This document shows positions 19,101-30,357 of a stretch of DNA of 64,000 nucleotides, piece by piece. The translations under genes and the position numbers were made by a program. Where the stretch lies: positions 1 through 64,000 of the forward strand of contig JAIVFJ010000128.1 in assembly GCA_025765615.1 (NCBI GenBank), in the 5' to 3' direction. The notes under the pieces were generated by a model that was not told the origin of the DNA, made no database searches, and saw nothing but the letters and a program-made list of their open reading frames with translations. This DNA is from Zopfochytrium polystomum. Lineage: Eukaryota; Chytridiomycota; Chytridiomycetes; Chytridiales; Chytridiaceae. How positions within the stretch are numbered: the stretch's first letter is position 1; each line of letters begins with the position of its first letter.

Positions 19101-20400
19101 AGAGCCACCACCGCCAAATAAACCACCCACAAAACATCAGCCCCATCGCGCTTGGCTGCCAAATCCTGCGGTGGAAACAGCAACAGCAACGGGCTTCTAA
19201 CTTTGACGGTCACCGCCGCCGCCTCTGTTGCCAACGCGCCGGTGGGGGGGGGCGGAGGTGGAGCCGTTGCGCGGGACGCGGCGAAGTTGGTGAGGACGAG
19301 GCAAGGCGGGTGGCGGTGGCAGTGGCAGAACAGCGGTCGCTGTTGGCACCGATGGTCGCTCGGTGCAGACATACCACAGGAGTCCTGACGAGGGGAGGGC
19401 GCCGCCGTTACTGTCATCCGGGAGGGAATGGAAACTGGTGCGCTGGCGGCGGCGGCGGTGGCGGCGAGGAGGAGGAGGATGATGAGAAGGATCGGCGCCG
19501 CCGCACCTCCCTCTCCTCAACCACCATCATCTCCACCGCACCGTCCCCATCGCCGTTCTGATTTCTCCCCCCGCCTCCTTTGGCGCTCTACTCCCCATCC
19601 TTCACCTCTCCCTCTCGCGACGCCTTCTGGCGCTGGTGGATCTACAACTTGTGCGCACCACACGCGCTTGTGCCAGAACGCCGATCGATGGGGGTGGGCG
19701 AAAGAAGCGGGGGGGCAACGAGGACTACCAGCCGGTGGGTTGAACGCGCCCTCAACGAGGTGTCGTCTGTGTGCGAGAGCGAGAACGTGCGTGCTTGAGA
19801 GGCGGACCTTCTCTGTGTTGATGAAGCTGCAAGGTTTGGACGAGTTGCTCGCCACTGGCGCTGCTGCGTTAATAAAATGGAGGAAAAAGTCGTCATATCA
19901 GTCTGTCCAGATTTACCTGCAGATCTGCTCTCCTCTTCCGGCCCTGACTGGCAGCCGCTTCTCCACCATCATCGACCTACTTGCCAACCACATGCAGTAG
20001 GCAACGTCATAATCACACGATCGCTCTGATCTACTGCGCGCGGCCCACGAGGGATGTCATCGCACAGCCGGCGCCGTCTCCACCGCCCCGCGTTCACCAC
20101 TTGCAGCTGCTTCATGTAGCGTTCTCTGTCTTGGGCATTGCAGCGAATGACAGCAGAGCCTCGCGTCCTCCAAACACCACCTTACCCCAGCTGACGCAGC
20201 TGAGCACATTGACGCAGCCCTGAGTTTCAGCAGTGTAGTTGAGATCAATTGTGAGGCAGCGGGCCGTTCGAGCGATGGCAGGGTGGCCATTCTGACTAGC
20301 TGAGTGGATGGGACAATGCCACGGGCCACGTTCCGGCCGGCTCTGGTGTAGTGGCGCATTGCTGAATAGTTGCGCGTTGTAGTGCGTCAGTGCCTCCAGC
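16131..20400. other. GC-rich stretch without a confident gene
   Basis: Many overlapping frames exist on both strands, but most are compositional. A poly-A run of about 23 bases is near 16946 and a G run near 17167. One short plus-strand frame at 17949-18137 ends with a strongly hydrophobic segment (IIAVASLLLIIVIIVG) that could be a membrane exon. A plus-strand stretch near 19050-19190 (FMIESAWGMLLESHHRQINH) also looks protein-like. Neither can be joined into a gene by eye. Confidence 0.4.
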
Positions 20401-20756
20401 AGGCAGGACTGACGAATCGACAGAGGAAAGGCTATTGAAATAAGTTTATTATGAGTTACGAGCTGAAACCAACAGCCGCTCGGGTATTGAGCTCTCGCTC
20501 GAGAGCTGCAAGAATGTTGAGCTCAATTCTGGGATTGAAACGCTCGTCCCACTCTGCACCAAGCTCGCACCAATACTCTGCCGCAGAAAGGCGGGCATAG
20601 TGACGTGGACTTGTTTAGGAGTCGTGCTGGTGCATGATTAGTGAAAGGTTGTCAACTGCATCACTGCCTGAAGAAAGAAATGAATCTGGGGCCAGTAGCT
20701 GTTGGGGCCCTTAAGGCAAATTTGTAGAAATGTGTTTTACTTTCAAATGAGGCGGA

Positions 20757-20810
20757 GGGTTTGTGGTCTAGTGGTATGATTCCTCCTGGGTTCAATCCCC
20801 AGCAAGCCCC
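20757..20810 (+). pseudogene. tRNA-Pro remnant without anticodon arm
   Basis: The acceptor halves GGGTTTG and CAAGCCC pair (one G-U). The D-arm region TGGTCTAGTGGTATGATTC and T arm CTGGG TTCAATC CCCAG are those of eukaryotic tRNA-Pro. The anticodon arm and variable loop are missing as a clean block. The rest is intact. Confidence 0.6.
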
Positions 20811-21111
20811 AGGGTCGCCCACTCGTGCAACAATGGCTAGGACATAGGGAGCCACATTTCCTTTATTTTCTGATGTCTTTGGAAAAGCAGTCAAGCAGAA
20901 AAATTAAAGCAAAAGTGCATGAAAAATCAAGATTTTTGTTGCACACATGTTACACAAGAAGTCCAAAATTCTCAATTGAAAGAAAGGACAGAATTCCAGT
21001 CCTCCCATAACAGATATCAGTGAGCAGGTGTTTGCTTATTTTTCCTGATTTCTATAGAAACATTCAATTTTTTCCTGCAGAAAGTGTGGTTCCAAAACCT
21101 CAATTTTTGTC

Positions 21112-21250
21112 TAGTGACTGGGGCTGTGTGACAATCTGCCACCCACCTGGAGGATCTCCACCAGCTTGCTGCCAGCCACTAGGGTTTCAAATTGATACTA
21201 TAGCCCAAAATATTGCGATACTTTTACTAATAAAATATCATGACATATAT
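21112..21250. repeat. Dispersed repeat, copy 1
   Basis: The segment from GGGGCTGTGTGACAATCTGC to CATGACATATATCACAA recurs with few changes at 33938-34073. It has no coding signal and the family is unknown. Confidence 0.75.
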
Positions 21251-21702
21251 CACAATACTTTTGAAACCTGAAATAATTTTTGAGCCAGAATAATTTCTTT
21301 GCACATAACAAAGCAGCAGGAAAAATTTCTGCTGTGAATTCCACTGATTGAATACACTTTTGTGGCCTCAAATATTGACAATGTTTTTACCAGCCACTGC
21401 AATTTGCAGTTTGCTGACAATGACTCGCTTTGGTTTTGTCGACCTGCAATTTGACTTCTTGCTGTTTGTCGCCTACGCCTCCTAGCGCATCTGACGACGT
21501 CCACTGCCATTGCATCTGGTGCCTGCTAAACCAGCAACCAGACCACCAACAATTCTTGGTCTCAGTACTTTGCGCTAAAACCAGATCAACAATTCAAACT
21601 AGCTCATTCTTTTGGAGTTAAGGAACCAAGGGCAGCTTAAGCTCATGGTGTGCTGTTCAAGAGAATCAGTCACCTGATTTATCCACATGGTCTGTACAGA
21701 GA

Positions 21703-21770
21703 TTGAGACTTTAGCGTACCTCCAGTCACAAGAGGGCGCATTAGCACTACACTCTAACCAACTGACTTAA
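21703..21770 (-). pseudogene. Possible tRNA-Ile-derived remnant
   Basis: On the minus strand TCAGTTGGTTAGAGTG and GTGCTAAT resemble the D arm and anticodon arm of tRNA-Ile(AAT). The acceptor and T arm are not recognisable. It may be a tRNA pseudogene or a SINE head. Confidence 0.3.
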
Positions 21771-22162
21771 CAGAGCTTCCCCATGAGGACAGCCTACTGC
21801 TCTCTCACACCAGCAGAATTTTTTTCAAGGGTGATTGAGGGGGTCCAGGGCTTTCAAAAGGTTAATTGTGTGGTGTATAATGCAATGTCAGAGCGATTGG
21901 TTGGGTGAGATTCTCGTAAGGAAACAATTCCTGAAAGGCCAAAAATTGTGGGTCAAAAGGTGCAGAAGCCTGCAGCCATTGGACCTCATTGGTGCTCTGC
22001 CCATTCCACAATTACTTCAATTGTTCTTCCGATTTTCCCTGAAATTTATTGGTGTGCTCAGCAATTGGGAGATAGAAGTCCGATTACATTCAATTGTCAA
22101 AACTGGGCCGAAAGGGCAGATCATCAAGGCTCAGGGTTGAAAGGTGATTCTGGCAGTATAAT

Positions 22163-22245
22163 TGAGCAGAGTGGGATTCGAACCCACGCCTCCGGAGAGA
22201 CCAGAGCCTTAATCTGGCGCCTTAGACCAACTCGGCCATCTGCCC
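22163..22245 (-). tRNA. tRNA-Leu(AAG)
   Basis: An 83-nt cloverleaf with a long variable arm, as in class II tRNAs. The acceptor GGGCAGA pairs with TCTGCTC (one G-U), discriminator A. The D-arm region is GGCCGAGTTGGTCTAAGGC. The anticodon stem is CCAGA/TCTGG with loop TTAAGGC, so the anticodon is AAG. The T arm is GTGGG TTCGAAT CCCAC. No intron. Confidence 0.88.
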
Positions 22246-22512
22246 TTCATATAGTGTAAACACATTCAGCAACCACAAAATTTTTGCACAACTTCCTGGC
22301 ACTATTGCTAAATTGAGGACTCTCAACTATCAGACAGGGTGCTCCAACCAGAACCCAATGTGCACAAACTGTTGATCTGACCAGGCTAGAGGGGCTTCCT
22401 ACCTTACCCAACCTGCCAAAGCTGGATTTTACATGTTTTAGGTTTAAATCTGTTGTTGGACAGAGCTGGTACTAAAAGCATAACACTGGCACTTAGCATG
22501 TACACCACCTAC

Positions 22513-22971
22513 TGACCAGTGTGCTACTGTGACTGTAGTAGTACTCAAATGGTCTGGACTATGAACAAATAGTACACTTTCTGTGTCTGCTCCATTTGTC
22601 TATGTGTTGTTTCTTAATTTGAATTTTGTCCTTTGTTGTCTGCCTAGACTAGTAGATTGTTTTTGACCCTGTCTGTTGTAGTCAATCCAAATTTCCTCGG
22701 CAAAGCTGCTTCCTCCTGCTAAAGTTGACTTGGTGAGGTAGGGCAAGAGGGTCTGAGTCCTGACAGGCAGCATTCCCTTGACTTGAGCTGGGAACAGGAC
22801 AGACACTTCCCGCCTCCCCACCTCCTTTGTAGACAACTGCTCCACCTCCCATAGGTACAGAGACAGATGTACAATTGTCTGTCCCTGGCGGTCACTCACA
22901 AATCCTCTGCCACACCCAAGGGTATCCCCCTCAACCGGGCCAGCAGCACAGCTGGTGGGCTGAGAGACAGG
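22513..22971 (-). repeat. LINE-derived repeat, copy 1 (inverted relative to 31854-32317)
   Basis: About 460 bp are shared in inverted orientation with 31854-32317. Each copy carries an open frame of 99 codons beginning MSDRQGQTIVHLSLYLWEVE, with only two residue differences. On the minus strand it directly continues the LINE RT remnant to its right, so it is probably the C-terminal part of that LINE. The 99-codon frame itself is not recognised. Confidence 0.7.
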
Positions 22972-24067
22972 AGCATACTCTTCACCTGTCCCCTGCAGTC
23001 GTTCCTGTCACGCGGAACTGAGAAAACGAAACCGGTGGTACAACGATCAAGAACGCAAAGAACAGGGTCCCAAAAGATACGCCAATCAAGGGGTCCCTCA
23101 AGGGAGCCTTGCTGAATCATAGTGCCAATGGGGAAAGAAGGGGATGGGCCAAAAGCTGTGATGACAGAGGAACGAAAACGATGTTGGGAATTCACAGGCA
23201 TGCGAACATAAGAAGAGGGGAGGTGAATACGTTCCCAGGAGGCAATGAGGCCAGCAACAGGGGGCTGTCAAAAGCTTTCTTAATGTCATTGAGGAGAAGG
23301 TATAAGGGCTGTTTAGTGGAATGGGCAAGGTCAAGGGTGTAGCGTACAAGGTGGAGAGGCGGGTCAGGAGGGGAGCCAGGGAGGGCAGAGAAGTTGCGAA
23401 CAAGGAGTACATTGTGAGAAGAGAGGATGGAAGAGATACGAGAAAGGCGGATGGATTGAACAACTTTGGCAGCAAGTTTGCAGAGGCTGATAGGATGGAG
23501 GTTAGTGATGTCACCACCCCACGCAGCTTTCTTGGGTATGGGGAAGATGGAGGAAGATGCCCAAGAGTCCGGGATGTCAAGGAAGAGAAAAGAGCGAATG
23601 ATGAGGGAGGAGAAGAATGCAAGAGCATCAGGACCAGCTGCAAGGAGAAGCTCTCTGGAGATTTGGGAGGGGCCTGGGGCTTTGTTTGAGGCAAGAGATG
23701 TGAGAGCGTTTTTGACATCGTTGACAGAAGGGGGCAGCATAACGTTGGAGAAAAGATCTGGGGGGATGTGGGGACGGGGTTGCATCTCAGAGTGAAATGG
23801 AGAGGATGGTGGGAAGGGAGTGAGGGTACAAGGGCGAAACCAGTGTTCAACCTGTTGTTGGCAGATACCAGGGACAAGGTCAGGATTGTGGGTGATTGAG
23901 GGACCTTCAGCAGTAGTATAGCGAATGTGGTTGATGCTAGTGTTGCTGCGTGTACGGTTGAGGATGTTGTTGAGGACAACAGTCTTTATAAGAGAAAAGG
24001 TCAAAGAGTCACTATTCAAAAGGCTCCAAAAGAAGTCACAGTTAACTGTCTTGCTTGAAAATCCCAA
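22972..24067 (-). pseudogene. LINE ORF2 reverse transcriptase fragment
   Basis: On the minus strand the frame reads through RT blocks of non-LTR elements: DVKNALTSLASNKAPGPSQI, then SSSIFPIPKKAAWGGDITNL, HPISLCKLAAKVVQSI and YLLLNDIKKAFDSP. A later block in another frame (QQGSLEGPLDWRIFWDPVLC) corresponds to the (I)PQGDPLSPLLW motif. The region that should hold YADD is missing. It is truncated at both ends. About 60 bp of the same LINE remain at 35640-35700, next to receptor copy 2. Confidence 0.82.
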
Positions 24068-24210
24068 TGCTTGAAGAGCAATTTCGGGACCATTCTCACA
24101 TCACAACCAGCCCTTCAAGTGATCCAAGCTACCCTGTGAAGCTGAAAGGCATCACAACCACAACCTCCAAAGTCTCATAACAAAACCACACTTTCTGTAA
24201 AAAAACACAA

Positions 24211-27200
24211 TTAAAACTGAATGACAGAAGAAAAGCCATTGCCAAGAAGAAGAATTGAATGTTTGGAGAGAAGTTGCTGGTTGGCACGAAATTCAGGAGG
24301 GAGCCAGCAAAAGACTTTTGTGCTGGTGGGGGAGAACCAAACACCATTACTAATAAAAGACACAGAAGCAGTTTGGCCGTCCTGCAGTTTCTTCCCTGAC
24401 ACATCACGAATGCAAAAACTTGATTTCTGGTTGGAAAAAATGGTTCCAAAGGGCTCAGCACCCTCATGTGATTGGAGTGCAGTTGCAAGATCGATGCAAT
24501 ATGCTTTTCCATCCCAGTCCCTCAAAACAACAGACCGCCCATCAGCACTGAATCCATCAGACATTCTGAAAGAGAAACCACCAAACTCGTGCATCAACTG
24601 CCAGTGGGCTTTGGTTGACTTCTCAGACGAGCTTAAATAAGCTCCGCCAGATGATGCTTTCCAAATCCAGACTCTCTTGTTATGACTTTCAGACACAATA
24701 AACTGCCCATCAGGACTGAATGCTGCAGAAGTCACCTCTTCAGTGTGTCCCACCAACTTGTGCATCTCCTGGCCGGTGGACGCATTCCAAATCCTGACTG
24801 TCTTGTCATAACTTCCAGACACAACAAACTGCCCGTCAGGACTGAATGCTGCAGAAGTGACCCGATCGGTGTGTCCCACCAGCTTGTGCATCTCCTGGCC
24901 TGTGGATGCATTCCAAATCCTGACTGTCTTGTCACTACTTCCAGACACAACAAACTGCCCATCTGGACTGAATGCTGCAGAGTTGACCCCATTGGTGTGT
25001 CCCACCAGCTTGTGCATCTCCTTGCCTGTGGATGCATTCCAAATCCTGACTTTCTTGTCTAAACTTCCAGACACAACAAACTGCCCGTCAGGACTGAATG
25101 CTGCAGAAGTGACCCGATTGGTGTGTCCCACCAGCTTGTGCATCTCCTGGCCTGTGAATGCATTCCAAATACTGACTGATGCATAATCATTTCCGGACAC
25201 AACAAACTGCCCATCAGGACTGAATGATGCAAAAGTGACCCAATCGGTGTGTCCCACTAGCTGGTGCATCTCCTCGTCAGTGGACGCATTCCAAATCCTG
25301 ACTGTCTTGTCCCAACTTCCAGACACAACAAACTGCCCATCAGGACTGAATGCTGCAGAAGTCACCTGTTTGGTGTGTCCCATCAGCTTGTGTATCTCCT
25401 GGCCAGTGTATGCATTCCAAATCCGGACTGTCTTGTCATAACTTCCAGACACAACAAGCTGCCCATCGGGACTGAATGCTGCAGAAGTCACCTGTTCGGT
25501 GTGTCCCACCAACTTGTGCATCTCCTGGCCAGTGGATGCATTCCAAATCCTGACTGTCCCGTCGTCACATCCAGACACAACAAACTGCCCATCAGGACTG
25601 AATGCTGCAGAGTTGACCCGATTGGTGTGTCCCACCAGCTTGTGCATCTCCTCGCCAGTCGATGCATTCCAAATCCTGACGGTCTCGTCAGCACTTCCAG
25701 ACACAACAAACTGCCCATCAGGACTGAATTCTGCAGATAAAACAAAATCAGAGTGTCCCTCAAGAACACCCATGCAAGCAGGCCACACTGTTGGCTGCCC
25801 CTTCACAACTCTTGGGAATGACAAACTGCGTGGCAACTTCTCTACAAATTTCTTGTGAAATTCAGAACCACTTGGAGAGAAAGGAATGGCAGTGAAATAA
25901 ACCTGTAACGCTGATGCCTTGAGTGGAATGAGAAACTTTTGCAAAACTCTTTTCATGTCTGTCATCAACGTTCCCAAGGTTTTCTTTCCAGAATTGTTCA
26001 ACAAAGTCTGTAGCTTCGTCATGGCAGGAATCACCAGACTGAGTGAGTCCAATAAGCTGCAGGCCTCGAGGAAGTGATGTCCGTGATTTTCAAGAAAAGT
26101 TTGCATCTCCATCAAGAGACTGTTTGAGGTTGTCTGATACTCCGCTGAAAATCTCTTTGGGGAGAGTTTCCTTGAGTCATGAAAGCAGTGCTCCCAAAAA
26201 TGCTTCACTACATATCTGACATGGTCAGGGAGCCCATTTGCAACTTTTTCATTGAAATCAGGGACCTCAGTGTGAAACTTGTCAAATGGTAGATCACACA
26301 TGTTGAACTTTAGATTCTTGTTCAGTGCACTGATGCAGAGTCTTGCAAATTGTTCATGACCATCATTCAACTCAATCCTGACAGACAGCCCACATCGGGA
26401 TGGGTCAGTCAGGTAATCCTTTACAGACTTGTGGAAAATCCTGATCTTCTTTGAGGAAGCATCAAGCACAAGGATGGGATCAATCATGCGGATGCATCTC
26501 TTCACATTTCCAGGGCTCGTCCCATCCAGCAGCGACACCATGGCTGCTGCAGTCAGTGGTTCATATGCAAGGACAATGATGGACAGCACAGTGTGAAGCA
26601 AGGGCTCCAATTGGCTCAAAATGGCCAAGTCCAAAGTGCCAGCAAAGATCCTGTCATACATCTTATCAATGCGGCCATTCATCTTGTCTCCCTCTGGCAG
26701 AGCATTGATTTCATCAAGGGTAATGACCTCAGCATTGGAATCCCTCAGGTAGGTGCAAGCAGTCACAAGCCAGACAAAAATCCCAGATGACTTTGACACA
26801 AGAAGCTTGGATCCATCGTCCACCACAGATTGCTCAGCGTTCAACGTTATCAAAAAATTCTGCGTGTACTCAATCTGATCCTTGATGTTGTCTTCAGCAG
26901 TTGGCTCAATTTCAGTGACAGGAATCATCTCAAAGGCCTTTGAAATGTCTACTTCAGGGCGTCCAGTTACCAGCAACTTCACATTTGAAGGAAGCAGCCT
27001 GTTCAGCTCCTGAAACAATGACAGAATATCACTCCTTTTGCCAACAGCACCACACTCGTCCAGGGCATCCACAACCAGCACAACTGGCACATCTAGCTGC
27101 TTGGCATCAACAACGCTCTGCAGCGGCTGAACAAGCAGCACCTTCATCATCTCAAACACAGGTCTGGACAAAATATCTGGATTGTCTTGCTTGATGTGAA

Positions 27201-29019
27201 GAAGAATTTCTCCATACCGAAAGCTGAACTTTGCAAGACTGAATACCAGGGTCAGAACCAGGTTGCAAGCGCTGTTGCGACGTTCATCGTCATGCTTGCA
27301 AAAGAACATGCCACCAAGCATGCCAAAAGCCTCCAGCTCTCTGGAGACCATGGCAGCCATCACAGACTTGCCCACTCCAGCCACACCCTTCAACCACATC
27401 ACCCTGTTGGTGCTGGCTGCTGAGGGTTTGTCTGGTGACAGAAACTGAAACACTCTATTGAGGAGCCACTGTCTGGAGCCAGAAAGCACATTCTTCAGAA
27501 GGGCCTGCCTTTCATCATCCATGATGTCAGACAGGGGAGTCAGCCACATTTCCAATTCATTCAATCTGGGTCTGGAGAGTGAAATATCTGAAAATGCATT
27601 GGTAGTCTTCTTCTCAGCCTTCCTTCGACTGTACACGTTCCTTGCAGCAGTGACAACTCTGTTGTACATCCAAAGTTGTGTGAGAAAGGTTCAAGAAACA
27701 CAACAAAAACAAAAAAATGCAATTGCATTACTTGAGAACATCGCTGTCAGGATGGGCAAAGGGCCCATTCAGCTCCAGGACCATCTTGACAGTTTGAGAT
27801 ACAGTGTGGCGGCGAGGGCTCAAAGGATGAGCATGAAGTGAGTCAGGAAACTTGGAGTGATCAAATGTGCTGAACTTTTTCTCCAACAACTCCTTCCTCC
27901 CATCTTCGAGAGTGGCAGCCACCTGCCCCGAAAGAAGAACAGGCAGGATGTCGACTCCTCTCTCTTCCTTCATCTGAAGTGCAAGTTCCCACTAATGATC
28001 ACATTTAGCAACCAGAAAATCAGATCAACAGGCTCACCTCCAACAAGCAATTGTCCAGCTTTTTGTCAGCCTCAAGCATCCGCTTCATGCTCAAATCAGA
28101 ACACAGCAGAATAATAACTGAAGAGTGATACAAGCCTGACATGAAGTTGACATCCCACTTCTGGCCAAAAGCTTGGCACTTTGCATCCCAAAAAGTCTGG
28201 AGACCGCTCCTTTTGGTCTCTTTGTTGAAATCATTCAGTGGCACTGTTCTTCCCAAAGCTTTCTCCATTTCATGGAAAAGGTCCTTCGCAAACACCGTTT
28301 CTGATGCCTGGCGGTGGCTGTTGGAGGGTCAGATATGATTGTCGGAACAAACATGCAGCACAGACCTAATAATGAAAGGATGCTTTTGAACACTGGGCTC
28401 ACACTCCCAATCTCTTGGAATCAACCCCATCCTCTTATCTGATGGAGAATTGGAAACAACACAGGTTAGTCTCTGATGATCATTCCTAAACTTCACGACC
28501 CACCCTTGTCAGGCACCAGGCTCTCATCAAAGTTATCACCATTACCTGCAGGAGAAGTGGTTGTGCCAGCTCCAGATGAAGTGGGAGCAGTGTGGGTTGC
28601 TCCAGGAGAGTGAGCAGCTGGAACAGTGCTATTCCCACCACCAGCAGCAGCAGCAGTGGTTGTGCTTGCTGCAGGTGATGCAGTTGGAACAGTTTGGGTT
28701 GCTCCAGAAGGGTTCAAAACTGGCTCAGCAAGCACCTTAAAAATTTTAAGAAAGAAATGAAAAAGCAGATGAGAAGTAAACTTACTTTCCACTTGAAGTT
28801 CTGAGAAAGAAGGCTTGCCAGGTCGTCTTTCACATCAAGGATCATTTTACCACCAGTTGCAGAGTCCACGTACACCAATTCAATGGGACCAGCCATATTC
28901 CAGTGTGAAGCCACAAGCTGGTGCAGATCGTCAAAGCCAGTGCTGGCAGGAACTTCAATCTTCCTTCCAGTATTGCCAAGCTCAAAAACCACAGTCCAGG
29001 AATTCACGTGGCTCGCCAT
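24211..29019 (-). CDS. TIR-NACHT-WD40 receptor, copy 1
   Basis: The inferred exons are 29019-28786, 28735-28504, 28438-28366, 28317-28038, 27991-27732 and 27658-24211. They sum to 4527 nt, giving 1508 residues in frame. Residues 1-78 form an unassigned domain (WTVVFELGNTGRKIEVPAST). A Thr/Ala/Gly linker follows to about 155. A TIR-like domain covers about 177-340: FIISHR, FWDAKCQAFGQKWDVNFMSG, and LLEWELALQMKEERG, whose Glu fits the TIR catalytic position. The NACHT has P-loop GVAGVGKS near 450 and Walker B VVLVVDALDEC near 560. Nine WD40 repeats fill about 990-1370. The family acts as STAND-class ATP-dependent receptors. The fifth intron is absent from copy 2. Known fungal relatives mediate incompatibility or immunity; the function here is inferred. 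Confidence 0.82.
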
Positions 29020-30357
29020 AATTCTTCAAAAGCACAATCAATCACAGATACTGTGAAATGGAAATCACAGTTAGATTGGGAGGCAACAAGAGAAGAGAGA
29101 GATTTGGAAAACAGGGCATTGGGAGGGTGAGACAGTTTCAAGGAGAGTGTTTGCGTTAGCTTTAGCACCGGAACAGCTACTATTCAGAAGTTTCTTTGAA
29201 GCATGTTGAAATTGAACAAAGTTAGCAGCATGGACACTCTTGACAGAGTCTCCTTCCTGAAGCGGATGTGGCGCATTGCTGACGATCCTGACACAAACAC
29301 TATTCATAATGTCAGAGGGGAACTAGCAAAGGCAACACTGCCCAAAAGGAGGGCTTGCAGTGACGGCGTGTCCGTTGCACCTCTTGTGGTTTGCTGCTTC
29401 ATTAACGCCATGGTCCAGATCTGGTGTGAAGCACAAACGAAATGTGCTTGCTTAGGGAGGGGGGGGAAGGTGGCTGTCTCGTCACTAGCCCTGTATCGCT
29501 ATCGCCATAGACGGTCTCGTGACACAAATGTCGCGATAATTGTCGGTATTGACCTATCAATTTGAAACCTTACATGGGAGCCTGTCCCACAACATCGACG
29601 TCGTGAATGTCGTTCTGAGTGAAGTGGAGTACGTGGTCAGCAGCATTTCCGATCATTACGAACGGCAGGAGAAAGAACAGGTCCATAAACAACAGAGCAC
29701 GTACAATGAAGCTGGCCGGCCAGCCGCCCCGAGGAGAAGGGGTTTGCAGCCGACAATCCATGTCTTGGCCAGCCCGCTGGCATCGCGATTGGAAGCCCGT
29801 GCGGCGCATCGACTGCCTTACGCCGCCCGCCGTCGCCACATCGCTGAGGATCGAGAGAATCGATGATGGATCCATCCGCAGCCTTGGCGGAGCGGATCCG
29901 AGGAAAGCGCCTGCTTTGGGGGGGCGGAGGAGGAAGGCGATCGGGCGTGGGTCGATCGGCGCTCACCTCTTTGGTTCGTCCTCCGTCGTTTTCGTTTTTG
30001 CTTTGGGGTTTTTTATTTTTCACAGTCTGCCTGTCTCTCTGCCTCTCTGCGTATCTGTCCCTCTGGTTGCCTGTCTGTCTATCCCGTCCATCAATCTATC
30101 TCCCCGCCTCCTCCTTGCGATATTGGTTGCAACAAACATTATTGCATGACGGAGTAGTCTGACGGGTACCGGACACCGATGGCCACCCCTACGTATCCCT
30201 GGAGGACGGGGACAAACGAAAACAGGGGGCAGAGGGGGAAGTAAAAAAAAAAGAAAAGACGGATTTAGAAACACAAGGGTCATACGCGGTAAGCATGGGT
30301 AACAGAGAAAGAGAGAGAAAGCTAGAGTCAGACAAACAGACAGAACTAGCCACTGCG
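29020..30357. other. 5' flank of receptor copy 1, no confident gene
   Basis: The first 300 bp and the part at about 29866-30200 are alignable with the flank of receptor copy 2 (40859-41150 and 42278-42540), so the duplication unit includes them. Minus-strand frames near 29100-29300 (GDSVKSVHAANFVQFQHASK) are partly shared with copy 2 (GDSVKSVHAANSVQFQHASK). They might be an upstream exon or a neighbouring small gene. Nothing else is supported. Confidence 0.4.

Larger units (their letters stand above)
20401..22160. other. AT-richer intergenic sequence with repeat and tRNA remnants
   Basis: No gene is supported here. It contains an anticodon-less tRNA-Pro remnant at 20757, a repeat shared with 33938-34070, and a tRNA-Ile-like remnant near 21750. 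The sharp change from the GC-rich block around 20.4 kb is obvious in the raw sequence. Confidence 0.5.

Noticed and set aside
22600..22899. The 99-codon frame as an independent gene
   Set aside because: It lies in a LINE-derived repeat present in two inverted copies; treated as part of the element.
24680..25860. Long plus-strand open frames over the WD40 region
   Set aside because: They are antisense shadows of the repeated WD40 codons; each repeats the same pattern (CPSGLNAAE) with the 126-bp period and matches no family.
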